Assembly (NCBI RefSeq): GCF_033118175.1
Contig: NC_083691.1
Location: forward strand, 21,425,001-21,489,000
Direction of reading: 5' to 3'
DNA from: Dama dama
Lineage: Eukaryota > Chordata > Mammalia > Artiodactyla > Cervidae
Length of the DNA stretch: 64,000 nucleotides
Each line of letters starts with the position of its first letter. Within the stretch, counting starts at the first letter, position 1. The notes under the pieces are model-generated. The model did no database searches and was not told where the DNA came from. It was given only the letters and a program-made list of their open reading frames with translations. A program made the position numbers and the translations under genes. Shown in pieces: positions 1 to 11,423 of this stretch.

Positions 1-178
1 CACAGGACAATGCAGGAGACACAAGAGATGTGGGTTTGATTCCTGGGTTGGGAAGATCCCCTGGGGAGAAAATAGCAACCCACTCAAGTATTTGTGCCTG
101 GAAAATTCCATGGACAGAGGAGTTTGGCGGGCTTTGGTCCGTAGAGCTGCAAAGAATCAGATAGGACTGAGCATTCAC
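1..178 (+). mobile_element. Bov-tA/Bov-A SINE, cut by window edge
   Basis: Ruminant tRNA-derived SINE. The B-box part of the tRNA head (about 34-48) and the Bov-A body ('gaagatcccctgg', 'tccatggacagagg') are visible, ending in a decayed 'aggactgagc' tail. The start of the head lies outside the window. Confidence 0.9.
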
Positions 179-724
179 ACACAGTACTTTATGTTGGTAT
201 TTGTCTTTTCTGAGGCTTCCCAAAGAATTGTTATTTTCTATATTCCTTCACTATTCTGGGTAACTTTGAAGAACACCCTCCTGGAAGACTAAATTCCCAC
301 AAAGGGCCTCTTCACCCTTGAACGCGTGTATTCACTCACTAAGAATTCCTCACTCTCTGCTCAGGCTATGTAATTATTTCTCTCCTGTTGGATGTGAGCT
401 CTTCTCCTGTAGAAATTATATCTTATTCATCTTTGAACTGTTGGTGATTTTCTTATGCCCAGCATGTTTTATGTGGCTGATAAATATGTGATATGAATCA
501 GTGAATAAAATTAAATACATCTTTATCTTGAGTGTCCTCCTTGCTACTCTTATCTTCTAAATCTTTACTATCTTTTTAGTGTTAATTCTAGTCTTGGATT
601 ACCCCAGCTGGAGCTAATTTATTTTTAACTTGGTTCCTAATTCCCATAGAAACCAGATATTACACATCTTACTGTGTGTTTATATGCTGCATCTCTCACT
701 GAAGCTCCATAAACCTAAATCAGA
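179..724. other. No gene; possible L2 tail at 395-515
   Basis: AT-rich sequence without coding signal. About 395-515 resembles the 3' end of L2 ('cttattcatctttgaac', then 'gataaatatgtg' and 'gaatcagtgaataaa'), but it is strongly diverged. Nothing else is recognised. Confidence 0.35.
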
Positions 725-1012
725 AAGCTGGAGAACCAGGAGGATCATTGTCCCAAGGCTGAAGAATGTACATGTCACAGCTCATGCAGAGAGAGTTAAT
801 TTGCCTACCCTCTACCTTTTTGTTCTAGTCAGCTCCTTACCAAGGTGGATAAATTTCACCCACTTTGAGGAGGGCCATTTGCTTTAGCAAAGAGGCATTT
901 AGCTTTTTCTGGAAACACTTCACAGACACACTCAGAAATACGTTTTGCCTGCTATATGGGCATCACTTAACCTGGTCATGTTGACACAGAAATTAATTAT
1001 CATGCAGGCAAA
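725..1012 (+). mobile_element. Ancient mammalian repeat, same family as 7984-8498
   Basis: It shares ordered motifs with the copy at 7984-8498: 'gctggagaac', a 'tttttgttcta' block, 'cacagacacactcaga', and an end like 'gttgacac..aaattaa'. I recall this family as an old L1- or LTR-related repeat, but the exact name is uncertain. An 85-codon frame inside it is incidental. Confidence 0.55.
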
Positions 1013-1121
1013 TGAGTAGGCTAGGATTCCAGAGTCCTAGGGATTAAGTGGTAGTGACCAAGTCCGGAGGAATACACTGAAGACTTCAGCGATCCACTTT
1101 CTCCAAGTCCTCTGCTTTCTC

Positions 1122-1331
1122 TGTTTAGTCGCTAAGTCATGTCAGACTCTTTGTGACCCCATGGACTGTGTAGCCCACCAGACTCCTCCTCTGTCCATGA
1201 AATTTTCCAGGTCAGCGTATTGGAGTGGGTTGCTATTTCCTTCTCCAGGGGATCTTCCTAAACCAGGGATTGAACATGCATCTCCTGCCTTGGCAGGTGG
1301 GTTGTTTATCACCGAGCCACCAGGAAAGCCA
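1122..1331 (-). mobile_element. Bov-tA SINE
   Basis: Antisense full-length copy. The BovB-like 3' tail comes first ('gtcgctaagtcatgtcagac'), then the Bov-A body ('gaccccatggactgt', 'ggggatcttcct'), and the tRNA head last ('gagccaccaggaaagcc'). A 62-codon frame on the + strand is a shadow of this SINE. Confidence 0.93.
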
Positions 1332-1432
1332 CTCTACATCCCCATCTAAGAACATGCACCCCAAATACCAAGCCTGCATGCCACAACTAAGGTCTGACAC
1401 AGACAAATAAGTAAATAAATACTTAAAAAATG
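1332..1432 (+). mobile_element. CHR-type artiodactyl SINE 3' tail
   Basis: The stretch with 'cctgcatgccacaactaag' and 'ctgacacagacaaata' followed by (aaat)n resembles the 3' end of the older CHR family of cetartiodactyl tRNA-derived SINEs. The head is missing. The call rests on a short match. Confidence 0.5.
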
Positions 1433-2749
1433 AAGTTTTAAGCAAGTGAGAGGAAGCAGAAATCGTGCGAATTCATACCCTACAATCTTTTTCTTCACTC
1501 TTCAAAATTTTCCATTACATTTACTCTATATCCATGACAGGAAAATGAATCTAAAGCTATGAATAACAGTAGCCTGAGGTAGAAAAGTAAATATTATTCC
1601 TTTGGGTTGCACATTTTTTCAATTTTATTACCAATTTTATTCACTCACTGGCTTCTTGCTTTCAGAGCGACATCCATTTCATTCAGATCCTTATTCTGTT
1701 TGTCTATGTTTTTTTAATAATGCTATTATGAAGTACAGCTTTAAGTGTTTATTAAATATTTTAAAACACAGATTGGTGTAATTTAGTTGAAAGATGTTGG
1801 CATTTCTCTGTAAAATTAGTGAACTACCTTTAATGATTTGTCTTCTAAAATTGCCTTGGGGAGGAAAAAAGCAAGAAAGCATTCCTATTTTCCTTGCAAT
1901 GTTACAATTTAAAATCAGACCAGTATTTGTGTGATCAAATTTGTAATAATCTGTCACTACTGGCAGAAAAGGAGATTAAAGAATTCAATTTATTACAAAG
2001 AACAAAAGTGTGATATCTCCTCCCTCCATAGAAATAATACAAAATTCTAGAGTTGTTTTGGTATCATTCTCATATTTTTGCTACAATGATATACTTTTAA
2101 GGAGGAATTCTATCTAGTCACAGTATCCACAATGAAAATTCAACTCCTCAGAATCAGATACTCTATGTATTCCCTAATTCTCTGTTATGGGCTTTGTGGG
2201 TAGAATTCTCCTTAAAACAACTTGACTGGAAGATCATTCTCTCCCTCTTGTTGGGAAGAGCTGACTATGCAGCCACTCATGGTTTAGCTCCTTGAGAAGG
2301 TCAAGGAGTGAGAGAACATTGCTCCATCTTGTGAATTTATGGACAGTATTCTTCATGCAAAAATTAAGTGAGACGTTACGGCCTTAAATAGATAACTGCA
2401 GTAAACCTCTCTATGTTATCAAGAATTAACTGTTAATAGATGGCAGAAAGTAGAGATTTGGCCTGCTTGTCTGGTTCTGGCAGTAATTAACTGCTTACTT
2501 ACTCCAACATATATTCAATGCTTGAGATAATTGGAAAGATACAGAGGCCTTCTTGCTGGTCTCTCTCCATAAATATCCTTCCACAGCTGCTGAAAGACAT
2601 ATAAATGTGTCTATTTCTTTTTGCTCCAATCTACATGAAGAGAAATATGTTCAAGAACATAGTTTGAAGGACAGGTGAATTAAGGTCCAATTCAGCCTTA
2701 ATATTTTTTTTCTTCTCCACAAGAAATATCTTTCCTGAGTATACCAAAA
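1433..2749. other. Unassigned AT-rich DNA
   Basis: No gene, RNA or confidently recognised repeat. A few frames under 90 codons have no family features. It probably contains fully decayed transposon sequence. Confidence 0.5.
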
Positions 2750-3495
2750 CCTATTTATAGATTTGGTGTCAAAAGCCATCTTTATTATTTTTTAAAGTTG
2801 TGGGCCTTTAGTTTAATGGTGTCAATTCCTGTCAAATTAAACTATTGCTTAAATAAAATTCTAATCACAATTTCAACAAGGATTTTTTCACCAAATGTGT
2901 CTACAGACTCTGAAATACATATGGATGCATAAGCACTTCAGATGAATCAAAGTTGTTGAAAGGAAAATAATGAGGGAGAAGTTTTTCTATTATAAAGAAT
3001 TCATAGGAAGCAGCTGTGATTAAATTAGTGGAACACAGAGAAGACATAGGCAGAGTCCAAAGGAATACAGTGAAAGAATTGGAAACAGACCCACTGATAT
3101 ATGGTAATTTCATATAGACAGATCATCTATGTCAGGTATGGAATCAAAAGCCAATGGATTGAACATGGGGTACTTAATAAATGATCAGGACAGTTGACTT
3201 TGAATATGAAAAAAATGCAAAACTAGATCCCAACCTTAGATCATTTCTTAAAGTATATTCCAAGGATGATTAAATTCCTAAATATAAAAGCAAATCTTTA
3301 AAATTTTAAAAGGGAATAATTAGATCTTTTATAATAGTGCAAAAGGAAAACAGTAGCAGATCATCTTACTTGAAAAGGCAATGGCATACATGCATAAAAT
3401 AGTTGCATGCATACCCTTCTTAACAAATTAATATTGAGAATATATAAAGAAGCTCCTAAAACGAATGAAAAAATATACATCTTAATGTTCTGTTT
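2750..3495 (+). mobile_element. Ancient L1 (L1M) ORF2 3' part
   Basis: Sense-strand relic of the distal ORF2 of an old L1. Landmarks in L1 order are 'ctgaaatacatatgga' near 2911, 'ggaaacagacccac' near 3081, 'aaaactagatcccaacctta' near 3220, 'cctaaatataaaa' near 3280, and 'atataaagaagctcctaaaa' near 3443. All frames are destroyed by stops and indels. Confidence 0.75.
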
Positions 3496-4299
3496 TTATA
3501 CAATGTATTTCACATCAGCTAACCAATTAAGGAAAATGTATTTGGTCATGTGAATTGGGAGTCCAGAGGTACCGCAGGCTATATCACAGCTAGATTGAGG
3601 GATTTCAGTGACGGCAACCAGCTCTGCCCTCCTCACTTTAAAATAGATTCTGTACTTGGTGAGCAAGATGGCTGATGTCATCCATCTCCCGTCCTGCCAG
3701 TTTATTGACTTCAGTAGGAAAGACATCTCTCCCAGTAGGTCTACAAGAAAAATCCCAGAGTCATTCCTGCTGGTGTTTATTCATGCCCCTATCTATTAAC
3801 CATTCTTGGTAGCAGTGATGCTGAAGTCCTCTGAAAAACCACCTCTTAGCAGCCCCTCCTTGCAGTTGATGGAGGGAAAGGGCAGAATCAGGACCTCCCA
3901 GACAAGAAGGAACTGAGTCTCCAGTGAAAAGACTGACTGAGTGAACAAAACAGGTTTCCACTAAGAGGAAGTCACACACATACAAATAAGGTCTCAAGTT
4001 TTGACTCATATTCTTGGCTTATAATTATATTAAAAACACAAAAATGAGTAAATAAGATAGTAAAGAAATGAAACTTTATATTACAAATTTCCCAGCTATT
4101 GTAAGCTAAAATGAGAACAACTTTTTCACCTATCAAGTCAATGGGAAGACCAAAATTGTATATTATTATTTAATAGTAATGTCTCCTATTCAAAGTCAGC
4201 ATCCATTCTTAAACAATTTTTAGGAACACATTTGGTGCATATTATCAGTTTATAAACAAATATGTATCAACCAGCAATAATATGAAAGTTATTCTTTTT
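3496..4299. other. Unassigned; maybe ancient repeat at 3545-3790
   Basis: Less AT-rich than its neighbours at 3545-3990. The block around 'gagcaagatggctgatg' resembles an old mammalian repeat I cannot name. Antisense frames of 76 and 82 codons have no recognisable domain. No gene is called. Confidence 0.3.
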
Positions 4300-4560
4300 G
4301 GGTTTTTTTTTTTTGTGAGTTTTTAACAATTTATTTCTTTTTATTAGAAGGATAATTGCATTAGAGTATTGTGTTGGCTTCTGCCAAACATCAACATGAA
4401 TCAGCCATAGGTATAAACATGTCCCCTCCCTCTTGAAACTCTCACCCTCCTCCCCCCCATCTCATCCCGCTAGGTTGTCACAGAGTCCTGGTTTGAGTTC
4501 TTTGGCTATCTATTTTACATGTGGTAGAGAATAACATGGAAACACATATTACCATGTTCT
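4300..4560 (-). mobile_element. Artiodactyl L1 3' end, truncated
   Basis: An antisense poly-A tract (poly-T near 4305-4315) is followed by the L1 3' UTR signature 'caacatgaatcagccatagg' and the C-rich block that mirrors the G-rich L1 3' UTR. It is 5'-truncated. The limits are approximate and no target-site duplication was found. Confidence 0.75.
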
Positions 4561-5189
4561 TTCAGTTTTTGTGCAGACTGAGGAATATGAGGCCACAGTC
4601 TAAGTCCTAAGAGAGCTCCAGTAATATATGGGAAAAAAATAAGATATGTGGCTATGGAAATTTACTTCCACTTTCACACTTTAATAGATAAGGTACATAC
4701 CAAGAGAGAAGCCATAACAAGACTATAAACAAGAGGTTTCCAGATTCAGTAGGGACTCCGCTCCCCTCACCAAAAGGCCAAACGTCACTCTTCACTCAGG
4801 CCTGTCCCTAACATTGGGACAAGGCCCTAAATTTTCTGCTACGCCAAGAACTGCATGTTCTAATGCTACCTCCAGCCAAGAACTGACATAGCAGAAGAGA
4901 GTCCAGAGCAGCTGGGCATTTGTGCTAATGTGTGAAGAATTTGGGAGGGTTTGAAATCAGTTTTTAACTACATTTTTTCTTTCAATATAAAATGTTATAG
5001 AACCTTTTGATTTCTCAGAAGAATAATTTTAGTACTGAAATCATTTGGTTGGTGACTCGGGCACAGATTTTCATTTTCATGAGGTTTTGAATTTATGCCA
5101 GCCATATTTCAGGTGCTATGATTTCTCACTTAAGGACTTTATTTTCATTCATTCATTTTCCATAGCATCATTCATATCCAGTCAGTGCA
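4561..5189. other. Unassigned DNA
   Basis: No gene or repeat recognised. A moderately GC-rich patch at 4745-4930 lies within otherwise AT-rich sequence. Confidence 0.5.
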
Positions 5190-5498
5190 GGGCTTCCCTC
5201 ATAGCTCAGTTGGTAAAGAATCGCCTGCAATGAAAGAGACCTGTTTGATTCCTGGGTCAGGAAGATCCCCTGGAGAAGGGATAGGCTACCCACTCCAGTG
5301 TTCTTGGGCTTCCCTGGTGGCTCAGCTGCTAAAGAATATGTCTGCAATGCAGGTGACCTGGGTTCCATCCCTGGGTTGGGAAGATCCTCTGGAGAAGGAA
5401 AAGGCTAGCCCACTCCAGTATTCTGGCCTGGAGAATTCATAGACTGTGTAGTCCATGGGGTTGCAAAGAGTCAGACACGGCTGAGCAAACTTTCATTT
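5190..5498 (+). mobile_element. Bov-tA SINE with doubled tRNA head
   Basis: A first tRNA head plus start of the body (5190-5305) is followed directly by a second complete copy (5306-5498) beginning 'gggcttccctggtggctcag'. Only the second carries the full Bov-A body and 3' tail ('gagtcagacacggctgagc'). The same arrangement recurs at 18818-19110 and in antisense at 6686-6978, which suggests a real dimeric subtype. Confidence 0.9.
5202..5252 (+). promoter_or_regulatory. Internal Pol III A and B boxes of the SINE
   Basis: 'tagctcagttgg' (5202-5213) fits the tRNA A box and 'gtttgattcc' (5243-5252) is one or two changes from the B box. Together they form the internal RNA polymerase III promoter inherited from the tRNA-Glu ancestor. 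Present activity is unknown. Confidence 0.6.
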
Positions 5499-5747
5499 TA
5501 GGAATATTTGGATCTATGAAGAAAAGAGTTTCCTCATAGTCAGTGGAATTGAGGAAGGCTTAATAGGCTGTGATATTTGGCCCTTAAATACTGAGCAAAA
5601 TCTCTAAATATAGGTAAGAGTGTCACAGACTTCTGGCCAGAAAGAGCACTGTCAGTAGGTAAGGATCTGGAGAAAGGGAGAATGGGGCATCCTTTATCAA
5701 AGCTGGAAGTCTGTTCATCTCTCTTTCACTCCAGGACTTCCTACTGC

Positions 5748-6045
5748 TGTTGTTTATTTGCCAAGTTGTGTCTGACTCTGCGACCCCATGGACTGCAGCA
5801 TGCCAGACTCGCCTGTCTTCCACTATCTCAAATTCAAGTCCATTGAGTTGTTGATGCTATCTAACCATCTCATCCTCTGCTGCCCCCTTCTCTTTTTGCC
5901 TTTAATCTTAGCACCAGGCTCTTTTCCAATGAGTGGGCTCTTTGCATCAGGTGGCGGAAGTATTGGAGCTTCAGCTTTAGCATCACTCCTTCCAGTGAAT
6001 ATTCAGGGTTGATTTCCTTTAGGATTGGCTGTTTGATTCTTGTGT
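5748..6045 (-). mobile_element. BovB LINE 3' end
   Basis: Antisense 3' terminal ~300 bases of BovB: tail ('gtgtctgactctgcgaccc'), then 'catctcatcctctgctgc', 'gggctctttgcatcaggtgg' and 'ggttgatttcctttagga'. It is 5'-truncated and diverged, so an older copy. Confidence 0.92.
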
Positions 6046-6685
6046 CTGGCACTTAAATAACAGACAGCATACTGTGCTTATTGCCACTTTTTGTTTGTTT
6101 CTCTTCCTTCGTTCATGTATATAAGTCTTCTTTGGGAAATGTCTTTTTAAAAGCATAATTCAAACAAATTGTTTCTTTTATGTTTGTATAAAAGACCAGA
6201 AAACCCTGGTGCTAAACAATTCCATCTGGCCCCAAGGGAGGCTGTCATCTGTTTTATGGGCATAGGAAACAGCTATGAGGACCCTCACCTCTGGAAACAC
6301 TTTGTCTGGTTCATGGCTGGTTATTCTATGAGCACCACAGAAGACTATATTAGACTAATTGTTCCAAAAGGGTGAGATCTCACATTATAGGCTTAGCTGT
6401 TAATATGATGGAAAAGGACAAGGCAAAATGCTGGTGAAGGGAAAGGCAAACACATTCTTCTCTCTTTGGGGCAAGGGTGGGTCCTTGTCCAGTTGGCCAG
6501 TCCATTGTCACAGTCAGAATTTTGCTTGACTTTCAACACCTTGCTTTTAAAGCATACCAAGCTTCCCCCATATATGGCACAGGAAAACATGACTAAGTCC
6601 CTTTCCTTAAGGAAGAAATATACTAACTGACTTAATGTTTTCTAGCATACAGAGTGATCCCCCAATATATGCTGTGCCAGACTAA
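6046..6685. other. Unassigned DNA
   Basis: No gene or known repeat. Frames of 68 (+) and 65 (-) codons show no domain. Confidence 0.5.
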
Positions 6686-6978
6686 CTCACTTCAGTTGTA
6701 TCTGATTCTGGGTGACCTATGAACTGTAGCCTGTCAGCCTCCTCTATTCATGGGATTCTCCAGGTAAGAATACTGGAGTGGATTGCCATTGCCTTTTCCA
6801 GGGGGTCTTTCCGATTCAGGAATTGAACTAGTCTCTTTTACATTTTATTGCACTGGCAGGCGGATTCTTTACCACTAGAGCCACCTGGGAAACCAGGGAT
6901 CTTCCTGACCCAGGGATCGAACCCAGGTCTCCTGCATTGCAGGCAGATTCTTCACTACCTGAGCCACCAGAAAAGTGC
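6686..6978 (-). mobile_element. Bov-tA SINE, antisense, doubled tRNA head
   Basis: A 3' tail and body are followed by a complete head ending 'agagccacctgggaaacca'. A second head-only segment, 'gggatcttcctgaccc' to 'gagccaccagaaaa' (6895-6978), then follows. This mirrors the dimer at 5190-5498. Confidence 0.88.
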
Positions 6979-7019
6979 CCCCAGCCCCTGAAACACACAC
7001 AATATATAAACCTATTTAA

Positions 7020-7812
7020 TTCTCAATAACCCCAGATACGCAGATGACACCACCCTAATGGCAAAGAAGCAAAGAGGAACTAAAGAACCTTTTGATGAGG
7101 GTGAAAGAGGAGAGTGAAAAAGTTGGCTTAATGCTCAACAATCAAAAAACTAAGATCATGGCATTTGGTCCCATCACTTCATGGAAAATAGATGGGAAAA
7201 AAATGGAAACAGTGAGAGACTTTATTTTCTTGGGCTCCAAAATCACTGCAGATAGTGACTGTGACCATGAAATTAAAAGATGCTTGCTCCTTGGATGAAA
7301 AGCTATGAGAAACCTAGACAGCATATTAAAAAAACAGAGACATCACTTTGCTGACAAAGGTCTGTATAGTCAAAGCTATATTTTTCCAGTAGTGTTGTAC
7401 GTATGTGAGAGCTGGACCCTAAAGAAGGCTGAACAACAAAGAATTGATGCTTTCAAACTGTGACACTGGAGAAGACTCTTGAGAGTTCCTTGGAAAGCAA
7501 GATGATTAAACCAGTGTATCCATGAGATAAATCTTGAATATTCATTGGAAGGACTGATGCTGAAGCTGAAGCTCTTAATACTTTGGTCACTTGATGTGAA
7601 GAGCTGACTCACGGGAAAAGACTCTGATCCTGGGAAAGATTGAAAACAAAAAGACATGGGAACTGCAGAGGATGAGATGGTTAGATAGCCATTGAGTGAA
7701 TGGACATGAATTTGAGCAAACTCTGGCAGATAATGAAAGACAGGGAAGTCTGGCATACTGCAGTCCATGGGGTTCACAAAGAGTCAGACATGACTTAACA
7801 ACTAAACAACAA
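7020..7812 (+). mobile_element. BovB LINE 3' quarter
   Basis: 5'-truncated BovB starting just upstream of the RT YADD codons ('agatacgcagatgacacc' at 7035-7052) and running through the post-RT region to the 3' tail ('gagtcagacatgacttaac'). The frame holds only to 7298 (66 codons), then stops and shifts. It lies next to an antisense SINE. Confidence 0.93.
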
Positions 7813-7884
7813 GATGATCTAGTCATCATACCAAGGCCTGCATGTATTTTGTGTTTGCTTCATCCTTCTAAAATGGTAGTATAT

Positions 7885-7978
7885 AGTTTTCATTATTATT
7901 CCCATATTGTGGTAAAGAAATTGAGATCTAAACATGTGAAGCAATTTGCTTCAAATCTTACGCAACTGGTGCCTGAGT
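7885..7978 (-). mobile_element. MIR fragment
   Basis: 'attattcccatattg', 'aaagaaattgagatc' and 'gaagcaatttgcttcaaat' follow the order of the antisense MIR core. It is short and diverged. Confidence 0.5.
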
Positions 7979-7983
7979 GTATT

Positions 7984-8498
7984 ATACAGGGTTATCCAGA
8001 GAAACAGAGCCAGTAGATAGACAGGTGGACAGATGGATGGATGGATGGAGAGATAAAAGGAAATATATTATAGGAATTGACTCATGTAGTTATGGGTGTT
8101 AAGATGAGCCACAGTCTTCTCTCTGCAAGCTGGAGAACTAGGAACTGGTGATACAGTTCAAGTCTTAAGGTCTGAGAAGGAGTTTGGAAGAAGTTTCATT
8201 GATATAAGTCCTAAAGCATAAAGGCCTGGACCCAGAAGCCCCAGTGTTCAAGGGCCAGGAAAGATGGGTCCTTGTTCAAGAAGGAAGAACTAGAATTTGC
8301 CCTTCTTATGCTTCTTTGTTTTATTCAGGTCCTTAAAGGATTGTTTGGTACCTGGCAACACTGGTGAGGACAGATCTTTACTCATTCTATTGATTCAACT
8401 TTTAATCTCAGACACACTGAGACTTGATCCTATACCATTATCTGGCATCCTTTGGCCCAGTCAAGCTGACTTATGAAAATTTACAACACCAATACCAA
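7984..8498 (+). mobile_element. Ancient repeat, 'gagaaacagagcc' family
   Basis: It begins 'gttatccagagaaacagagc', passes through a (gatg)n tract, 'ggaattgactcatg', 'caagctggagaac' and 'tgccctt..ttgttttattcagg', and ends 'cccagtcaagctgac'. It is a fuller copy of the element at 725-1012. It is old, and the family name (L1M-related or LTR) is uncertain. Confidence 0.6.
8027..8050. repeat. (GATG)n microsatellite
   Basis: Short tract of about four 'gatg' units, expected at this position inside the surrounding ancient repeat. Confidence 0.85.
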
Positions 8499-8585
8499 AG
8501 TTATGTTTGAACATGGGTTGATGATCTCCATGTCTACCAATACTGTATATTTTTAATACTATGTTTATTCATTTAACAAATACCT

Positions 8586-9048
8586 ACTTGAAACTGGAGC
8601 CTATTATACAGAGTGAAGTAAGTCAGAAAGAGAAACACCAATACAGTATATCAACACATATATGTAGAACTTAGAAAGACGGTTAACGGCAACCCTGTAT
8701 GCAAGATAGCAAAAGAGACACAGATGTAAAGAACAGACTTTTGCACTATATGGGAGAAGGTAAGGGTGAGATGATTTGTGAGAATAGCACTGAAACATGT
8801 GTATTACCATATGTGAAATAGATGACCAGTGCAAGTTAGATGCATGAAGCAGGACACTTGAAATCTGGGACAACCCAGAAGGATGGGGTGGGGAGGAAGG
8901 TGGGAGGGGAGTTCAGGATGGGGGACACATGTACACCCATGGCTGAATCATGTCGATGTATGGCAAAAACAATCACAAAGTTGTAAAGTATTTAGCCTCC
9001 AATTAAAATAAATAATTTTTAAAAATTAAAAAAAAAAAAAATAAGAAG
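8586..9048 (+). mobile_element. Artiodactyl L1 3' end, young, with target-site duplication
   Basis: The L1 3' terminus begins in distal ORF2/3' UTR ('gtgaagtaagtcagaaagag'). It passes the G-rich 3' UTR (8881-8930) and 'gtatggcaaaaacaatcaca', and ends in an A-rich tail (9017-9048). 'aaatacct' at 8578-8585 and 9049-9056 is a candidate 8-base target-site duplication. It is strongly 5'-truncated and low in divergence by eye. Confidence 0.9.
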
Positions 9049-9060
9049 AAATACCTAACA

Positions 9061-9240
9061 CCTTCTATGGTATGAATCCTGTTCTTATAGAAGTTAACAT
9101 CTCTGGAGGAGAAAATCTGTCCTCACTTTGATACACTGCCATATTCTTTCTCATATTTAGGGTAGTGTTCATGAGTAGGTTTGTGTTTACACTTTTCTGC
9201 TCTAGTGTTCCTTTGCTCTAGGCTGTATGAGCATTACACT
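9061..9240. other. Unassigned
   Basis: Short spacer with nothing recognised. Confidence 0.5.
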
Positions 9241-9347
9241 CTCTTTTTTTTTTTTTTGACTTAGTAATTTATTTATTTATTTTATTATTATTATTATTAT
9301 TTTTTTTTTCCAGTGGGTTTTGTCATACATTGATATGAATCAGCCAT
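9241..9347 (-). mobile_element. Very short L1 3' end
   Basis: Antisense: poly-T, an (attt)/(att)n tract, then only the last bases of the L1 3' UTR ('catacattgatatgaatcagcc' region). Extreme 5' truncation of an artiodactyl L1. Confidence 0.75.
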
Positions 9348-9454
9348 GGTATCTTTAAAGGTTTCAAAATTTTAAAGGGTAGTGAAATTAAGAAATGTAA
9401 ATCCTTCAGTTTTGATTTTACTAGTCAAGTTTAAGGTTAAGGTTAACTTGACAA

Positions 9455-9615
9455 TCACTGGTTCTTTGCATTTCCAAGTAAATTTCAGAATTATTTTGTC
9501 AGTTTCCACAGACACACACACAAGGACCTAGATTTTAGGATTGCACTAAACTTATATAGACATTTTCAAGAATTAATATTTTACAACTGTGTCTTTCATT
9601 CTATGAAATGTATCA
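9455..9615 (-). mobile_element. L1M fragment (weak)
   Basis: The order 'aatttcagaattattttgtcag', 'tttccacagac', 'ttaggattgcactaaac' and 'tcattctatgaaatg' resembles the antisense strand of L1M distal ORF2. Divergence is high. Confidence 0.45.
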
Positions 9616-9879
9616 AAAAATCTCCATTGTTTGATTTTAAAAATTCCATTTCATACTAGCAACTTTCTAAACAAATAATCACCAAGTCTAAATGACTAGT
9701 GTCATGCATTCTTGCAAGCATTTAATAAAGTATAACTCTGAATAAAAAACTTTCAGAAAATAAAGTAAAAATATCATTTACTAAGTCTTGAGACTTGATA
9801 TTGAAATCTGAAAGAAAATATAAGAAAAAATAATTCACAGACAATTTTCTAAGTATAGCTGTAAAAATTCTAAAGAATA

Positions 9880-10690
9880 TAATACAATCACATCCAACAA
9901 TTCACCAAGAGAATAATATATCAAGACAAAGTGTAGTTTATTCCAAAAACACAAGGTGGTTAGCATTTAACAAAATAAATTGACGTAATTCAGCAGTGTG
10001 ATTTTATAACAATCAAAAAAGATAAATATCACTTGATGATCTCAAATGCAGAAAAATAAATCTCTAATGTGTAATACTGACTGTGGTAAATCTTCCTTCA
10101 CATTAACAATGAAGGAAACCTCCTTAATCTTATACTGTTATCTTCACAAAAGTAAATATCACATTTAGCTAAGAAATATTAAAAACATTTTTCTGAAGTT
10201 CATAAATGGAGCAAGATTGGGAAGGAAAAAAATAAGCTTTTGTTTTCAGGTTTTATACACATCAATCCAAAGGAATCTACAAACAAATAATTAGACCTAG
10301 CATGCAATTATACTATGATTGCTGAGTACAAGGTCAAAATAGCAAAAGCAAGTGTGTTGCTATAGGCCAGCAACAAGAAAACAGAAAATAGTCACTTAAA
10401 CATTATATCATATTAAATATTACTTTAAAACATCAAATACCTAGGAATAAATCTAACTGAAGATTTGTAAAACTACTATACTTTTTTATGATACATTTTT
10501 TATAATTTCCATACAATTATACCCTTACAAATACCATAAAGCATAAGAGAAATTATAGAAAATCTAAATATATAGAAATTTATGCAGATGATAGCATGAA
10601 AGATTTGATATGTTTAAGATGTTAATTGAAGTTTATGATGTCAGTTGTATCCAAATTGACCTACAGACTCAAGGCAATCTTGTACTTGAT
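9880..10690 (+). mobile_element. Ancient L1 (L1M) ORF2 fragment
   Basis: Sense relic of the mid-to-distal RT part of L1 ORF2: 'ttgatgatctcaaatgcagaaaa' region near 10032, 'caaggtcaaaatagcaaaag' near 10330, 'aaatacctaggaataaatct' near 10434, and 'atgttaattgaagtttatgat' region near 10619. All frames are broken. Confidence 0.7.
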
Positions 10691-11177
10691 CCTCAGGTTC
10701 ACATCTATAGGACAGGTACTAACTACTGCAAACACCTGTGATTCACTGCCTGAGCCTCAGATTTCCTGCATTGTATAGGAATGTTGAGATATTTTTATTC
10801 AATGAAATGTTTCCAAAGGCTAAATACAGGAAATAAAAAGTGATTTTCTCAGCCTATTTCTCTACCTGATTCATTTGTTACCTTATCCCTCAGTAGCTTT
10901 ACATAATAATTAAAAGTGTTGGTACAAGGTAATCTGAAACCATCCTCAACATAATTACTTTTTTCCACTTCAAAAGAGATATTTAAAAGATGACTAAATG
11001 CTTTTACATCTCTCAAAGGGGTTACTTTCCAACCATTCTGCTTGGTTGTGCAATCTCAAATCATCTTATCTGACAGTGCTAGGTTTAGGATACCTAATTT
11101 AATATAATAAACTATCCAACACCAAAATGGAAACAAATTGCTAATATTAGGAAAGAAAATAAGTTTTAAGGTGTGTT
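10691..11177. other. Unassigned AT-rich DNA
   Basis: No gene or repeat recognised. Confidence 0.5.
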
Positions 11178-11189
11178 GTGCTTTTAATG

Positions 11190-11411
11190 GGCCTTCCAGG
11201 TGGCACTAGTGGTAAAGAACTCGCCTGCTAATGCAGGAAATGTAAAGACGTGGGTTTGATCCCTGGGTAGGGAAGATTCCTTGGAGGAGGGCTTGGCAAC
11301 CAACACCAGTATTCTTTTTTGGAAAATCCCATGGACGGATGATCCTGGAGGACTACAATCCATAGCATCACAAAGAGTCGGACCCCACTGAAGCAACTTA
11401 GCATGCACTTC
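11190..11411 (+). mobile_element. Bov-tA SINE with 12-bp target-site duplication
   Basis: Full-length SINE from 'ggccttccaggtggcac' to 'gcaacttagcatgcac'. It is flanked by a perfect 12-base direct repeat, 'gtgcttttaatg' (11178-11189 and 11412-11423), which fixes its boundaries. Confidence 0.95.
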
Positions 11412-11423
11412 GTGCTTTTAATG

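Noticed and set aside
5190..5270. tRNA gene
   Set aside because: A and B boxes are present, but the segment does not fold as a full tRNA and continues into the Bov-A body; it is the SINE head.
7020..7060. Shared BovB breakpoint at the RT YADD codons (7020 and 55758 copies)
   Set aside because: At first both copies seemed to begin at the same codons, but the 7 kb copy extends about a dozen bases further ('tcaataac'), so the breakpoints differ.
7376..7777. 133-codon antisense frame
   Set aside because: Antisense of BovB 3' sequence; similar frames occur at every BovB 3' end in the window.
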